In this document: one piece after another, positions 62,907 to 64,000 of the stretch
Numbering within the stretch: the stretch's first letter is position 1
Layout: each line of letters starts with the position of its first letter
Source: Betaproteobacteria bacterium
Lineage (GTDB): Bacteria; Pseudomonadota; Gammaproteobacteria; Burkholderiales; Casimicrobiaceae
DNA: 64,000 bases
Reading direction: 5' to 3'
Assembly (NCBI GenBank): GCA_027492485.1
Contig: JAPUER010000003.1
Span: 53,226 to 117,225, forward strand
Notes under the pieces: model-generated
Databases searched by the model: none
Told to the model about the DNA's origin: nothing
Seen by the model: the letters and a program-made list of their open reading frames with translations, nothing else
Position numbers and translations under genes: made by a program

Positions 62907-63880
62907 CGGCGGATTCCCTCCCCCAGCGGGGGAGGGCCAGGGAGGGGGATGGCAGCCATCGCGTTGATGTGGCGACTGGCGCCATCTGCCCCCACCCCAA
63001 CCCTCCCCCGCTGGGGGAGGGAGTCTGCGAGGGGGTCGTTGGCGGTTGGTCGGCGCGGCTTACGTTGCGCTTCGAAGCGGCCGAGGTCGCGGGCGTGCCG
63101 CGCACGGTCCTGCGCGAACGTGCACATGTCGGCCCGCTGCGTGTGTTGAAGCCGCTGTACCCCGAAGGCGATGCCGTCTGCCACGCCGTGCTGGTGCATC
63201 CGCCGGGGGGAATCGTCGAGGGCGATAGCCTCGCGATCAGCGTCACGGTCGATGCCGGTGCGCATGCCGTGATCACCACGCCAGGCGCGCAGAAGTGGTA
63301 TCGCTCCGCCGGTCGTGTCGCACAGGCCGACACGCGCATCGCGGTGGCCGATGCTGCGTCGCTGGAATGGATGCCGCAGGAGGCGATGGTTTACGACGGC
63401 GCGCGGGCGCGGCAGCGTTTCACCATCGCGCTGGCGCCGTCGGCGCGCTTCTTCGGCTGGGAAATGCTGTGTCTGGGGCGAACGACACGCGGCGAGCGCT
63501 TCCTGAGTGGCGAATTCAGGCAAGGCATTCATTTGGTGCGCGCAGGAACGGATGCACCGTTGTGGCGCGAATCGATGGTGCTGGCCGGCAGCGACCCGTT
63601 GCTGGCGTCGCCGCTCGGGTGGCGTGAGCTGCCGGTGGCGGCGACCGCCTGGATCGCCGTCGGCGTCGACGAAGTGGCGCGCGTGCTCGCCATCGTCCGC
63701 GACGCGCTAGGCGACCAGCCGCTAGCCGCGGCTTCGACACCGGGCGACGGACTGATCGTCATCAAGGCGCTGGGCGAGGCGCCGGAGGCGGTACGCAATT
63801 TGCTGATTGCTGTGTGGAAAGGCATACGATTGCAGGTGTTCGGGCGCGAGCCGCAGATACCGCGCATCTGGAACACCTGA
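62894..63880 (+). CDS. ureD: urease accessory protein UreD, start uncertain
   Basis: Up to 328 residues from GTG 62894, or 303 from GTG 62969. The conserved part begins WSARLTLRFEAAEV and runs through LKPLYPEGDAVCHAVLVHPPGGIVEGDSL and TPGAQKWYRS, all UreD motifs. UreD forms the scaffold with UreF and UreG that loads Ni into urease. The first ~50 residues are translated repeat (PHPNPPPLGEG) and resemble nothing in UreD, so the gene's 5' end has been rebuilt by an inverted-repeat insertion. ureABC should follow but the contig ends. Confidence 0.88.
   Translation: MAEVAADSLPQRGRAREGDGSHRVDVATGAICPHPNPPPLGEGVCEGVVGGWSARLTLRFEAAEVAGVPRTVLRERAHVGPLRVLKPLYPEGDAVCHAVLVHPPGGIVEGDSLAISVTVDAGAHAVITTPGAQKWYRSAGRVAQADTRIAVADAASLEWMPQEAMVYDGARARQRFTIALAPSARFFGWEMLCLGRTTRGERFLSGEFRQGIHLVRAGTDAPLWRESMVLAGSDPLLASPLGWRELPVAATAWIAVGVDEVARVLAIVRDALGDQPLAAASTPGDGLIVIKALGEAPEAVRNLLIAVWKGIRLQVFGREPQIPRIWNT
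62916..63021. repeat. inverted pair of CCCTCCCC hairpins inside the 5' end of ureD
   Basis: CCCTCCCCCAGCGGGGGAGGG (62916-62936) and ACCCTCCCCCGCTGGGGGAGGG (63000-63021) are each hairpins and are inverted with respect to one another, including the flanking GGAGGGGG. The pair overlaps the start region of ureD. Confidence 0.8.
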
Positions 63881-64000
63881 ATGCCGGCAGCTTGCAGGAG
63901 CGGGGGGGGGGGGGGCCCGGGCCCGGGCGGGGGGGGGGGGGGGCGCCCACCCCCACCCCCCGAGAGAGAAACAACGACCAAAAAACACAGGGAAAAAAAC
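63881..64000. other. contig-end low-complexity sequence, probable artefact
   Basis: After TTGCAGGAGCGG (63893-63904), which looks like the beginning of another REP copy, the sequence turns into long G runs broken by GCCCGGGCCC, then CCCACCCCCACCCC and an A-rich tail. It does not look like coding or structured DNA and probably results from the assembler failing at a REP. Confidence 0.75.

Noticed and set aside
63905-63945. G-quadruplex-forming or terminator sequence at the window end
   Set aside because: The uninterrupted G runs and abrupt A-rich tail look like sequencing or assembly noise at a contig edge.

Overview
The window is high-GC, gene-dense bacterial chromosome. It has the character of a betaproteobacterium of the Burkholderiales type. 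The evidence is a Bug-family tricarboxylate-type binding protein, TRAP transporters with TakP-like receptors, an IPTL-CTERM-like surface protein, a YXWGXW-repeat lipoprotein and a heme A synthase. There is no rRNA, CRISPR array, transposase or integrase. One tRNA (Lys, CTT) is present. The last ~100 bases are homopolymer-rich and look like a degraded contig end rather than biology.

Layout. 1-5 kb: end of a cytochrome c gene, YbaK-type deacylase, RhlE-type helicase, and a LysR regulator divergent from an NAD-epimerase-like gene. 5-7.7 kb: rubrerythrin, GlpC/HdrD-like Fe-S protein and DUF3501, probably acting together in redox defence. 7.7-10.2 kb: an insertion of about 2.5 kb of lower GC carrying a Fic protein, a secreted protein and a Sel1-type membrane protein. 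It is flanked by a 290-bp duplication of the DUF3501 gene end. 10.5-17.4 kb: a winged-helix/TonB hybrid, three MFS exporters and an acetolactate-synthase-like ThDP enzyme. 17.6-21.7 kb: a TPP-riboswitch locus (TonB receptor, PnuC-type transporter, NadR-like kinase) that reads as a thiamin uptake and phosphorylation system. 21.9-33.4 kb: sodium symporter, DprE1/DprE2-like pair, UbiB, heme A synthase, a GT81 glycosyltransferase fused to a degenerate HAD domain, Mog, YjgA/DarP and PmbA. 33.5-39.1 kb: TRAP permease genes, an RluF-like pseudouridine synthase and two tandem TakP-like binding proteins. 39.3-45 kb: Na+/H+ antiporter-like protein, DUF11 surface protein, and glyA behind a ZTP riboswitch.

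45.1-55.9 kb: after tRNA-Lys comes a tight eight-gene operon, frmR-frmA-VOC-uvrB-DUF3422-frmB-rarA-uvrA. It joins glutathione-dependent formaldehyde oxidation to a dedicated UvrB, a UvrA lacking the UvrB-binding region, and RarA. This reads as a module that detoxifies formaldehyde and repairs or tolerates the DNA-protein crosslinks it causes, and is the most interesting system in the window. 55.9-64 kb: orphan binding proteins, methyltransferase, DusA, a mismatch DNA glycosylase, enoyl-CoA hydratase, BenE and the start of a urease locus (UreD).

Between genes there are several repeat families. These are GTGGGAGCGG-type palindromes (four full copies), GTAGGGTG-type hairpins, CCCTCCCC-type hairpins, and a degenerate intergenic element of ~120-130 bp in at least six copies. 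That element has CTTTTTGC-type inverted ends and a central AGTCGACT motif, and I do not recognise it as a described family.
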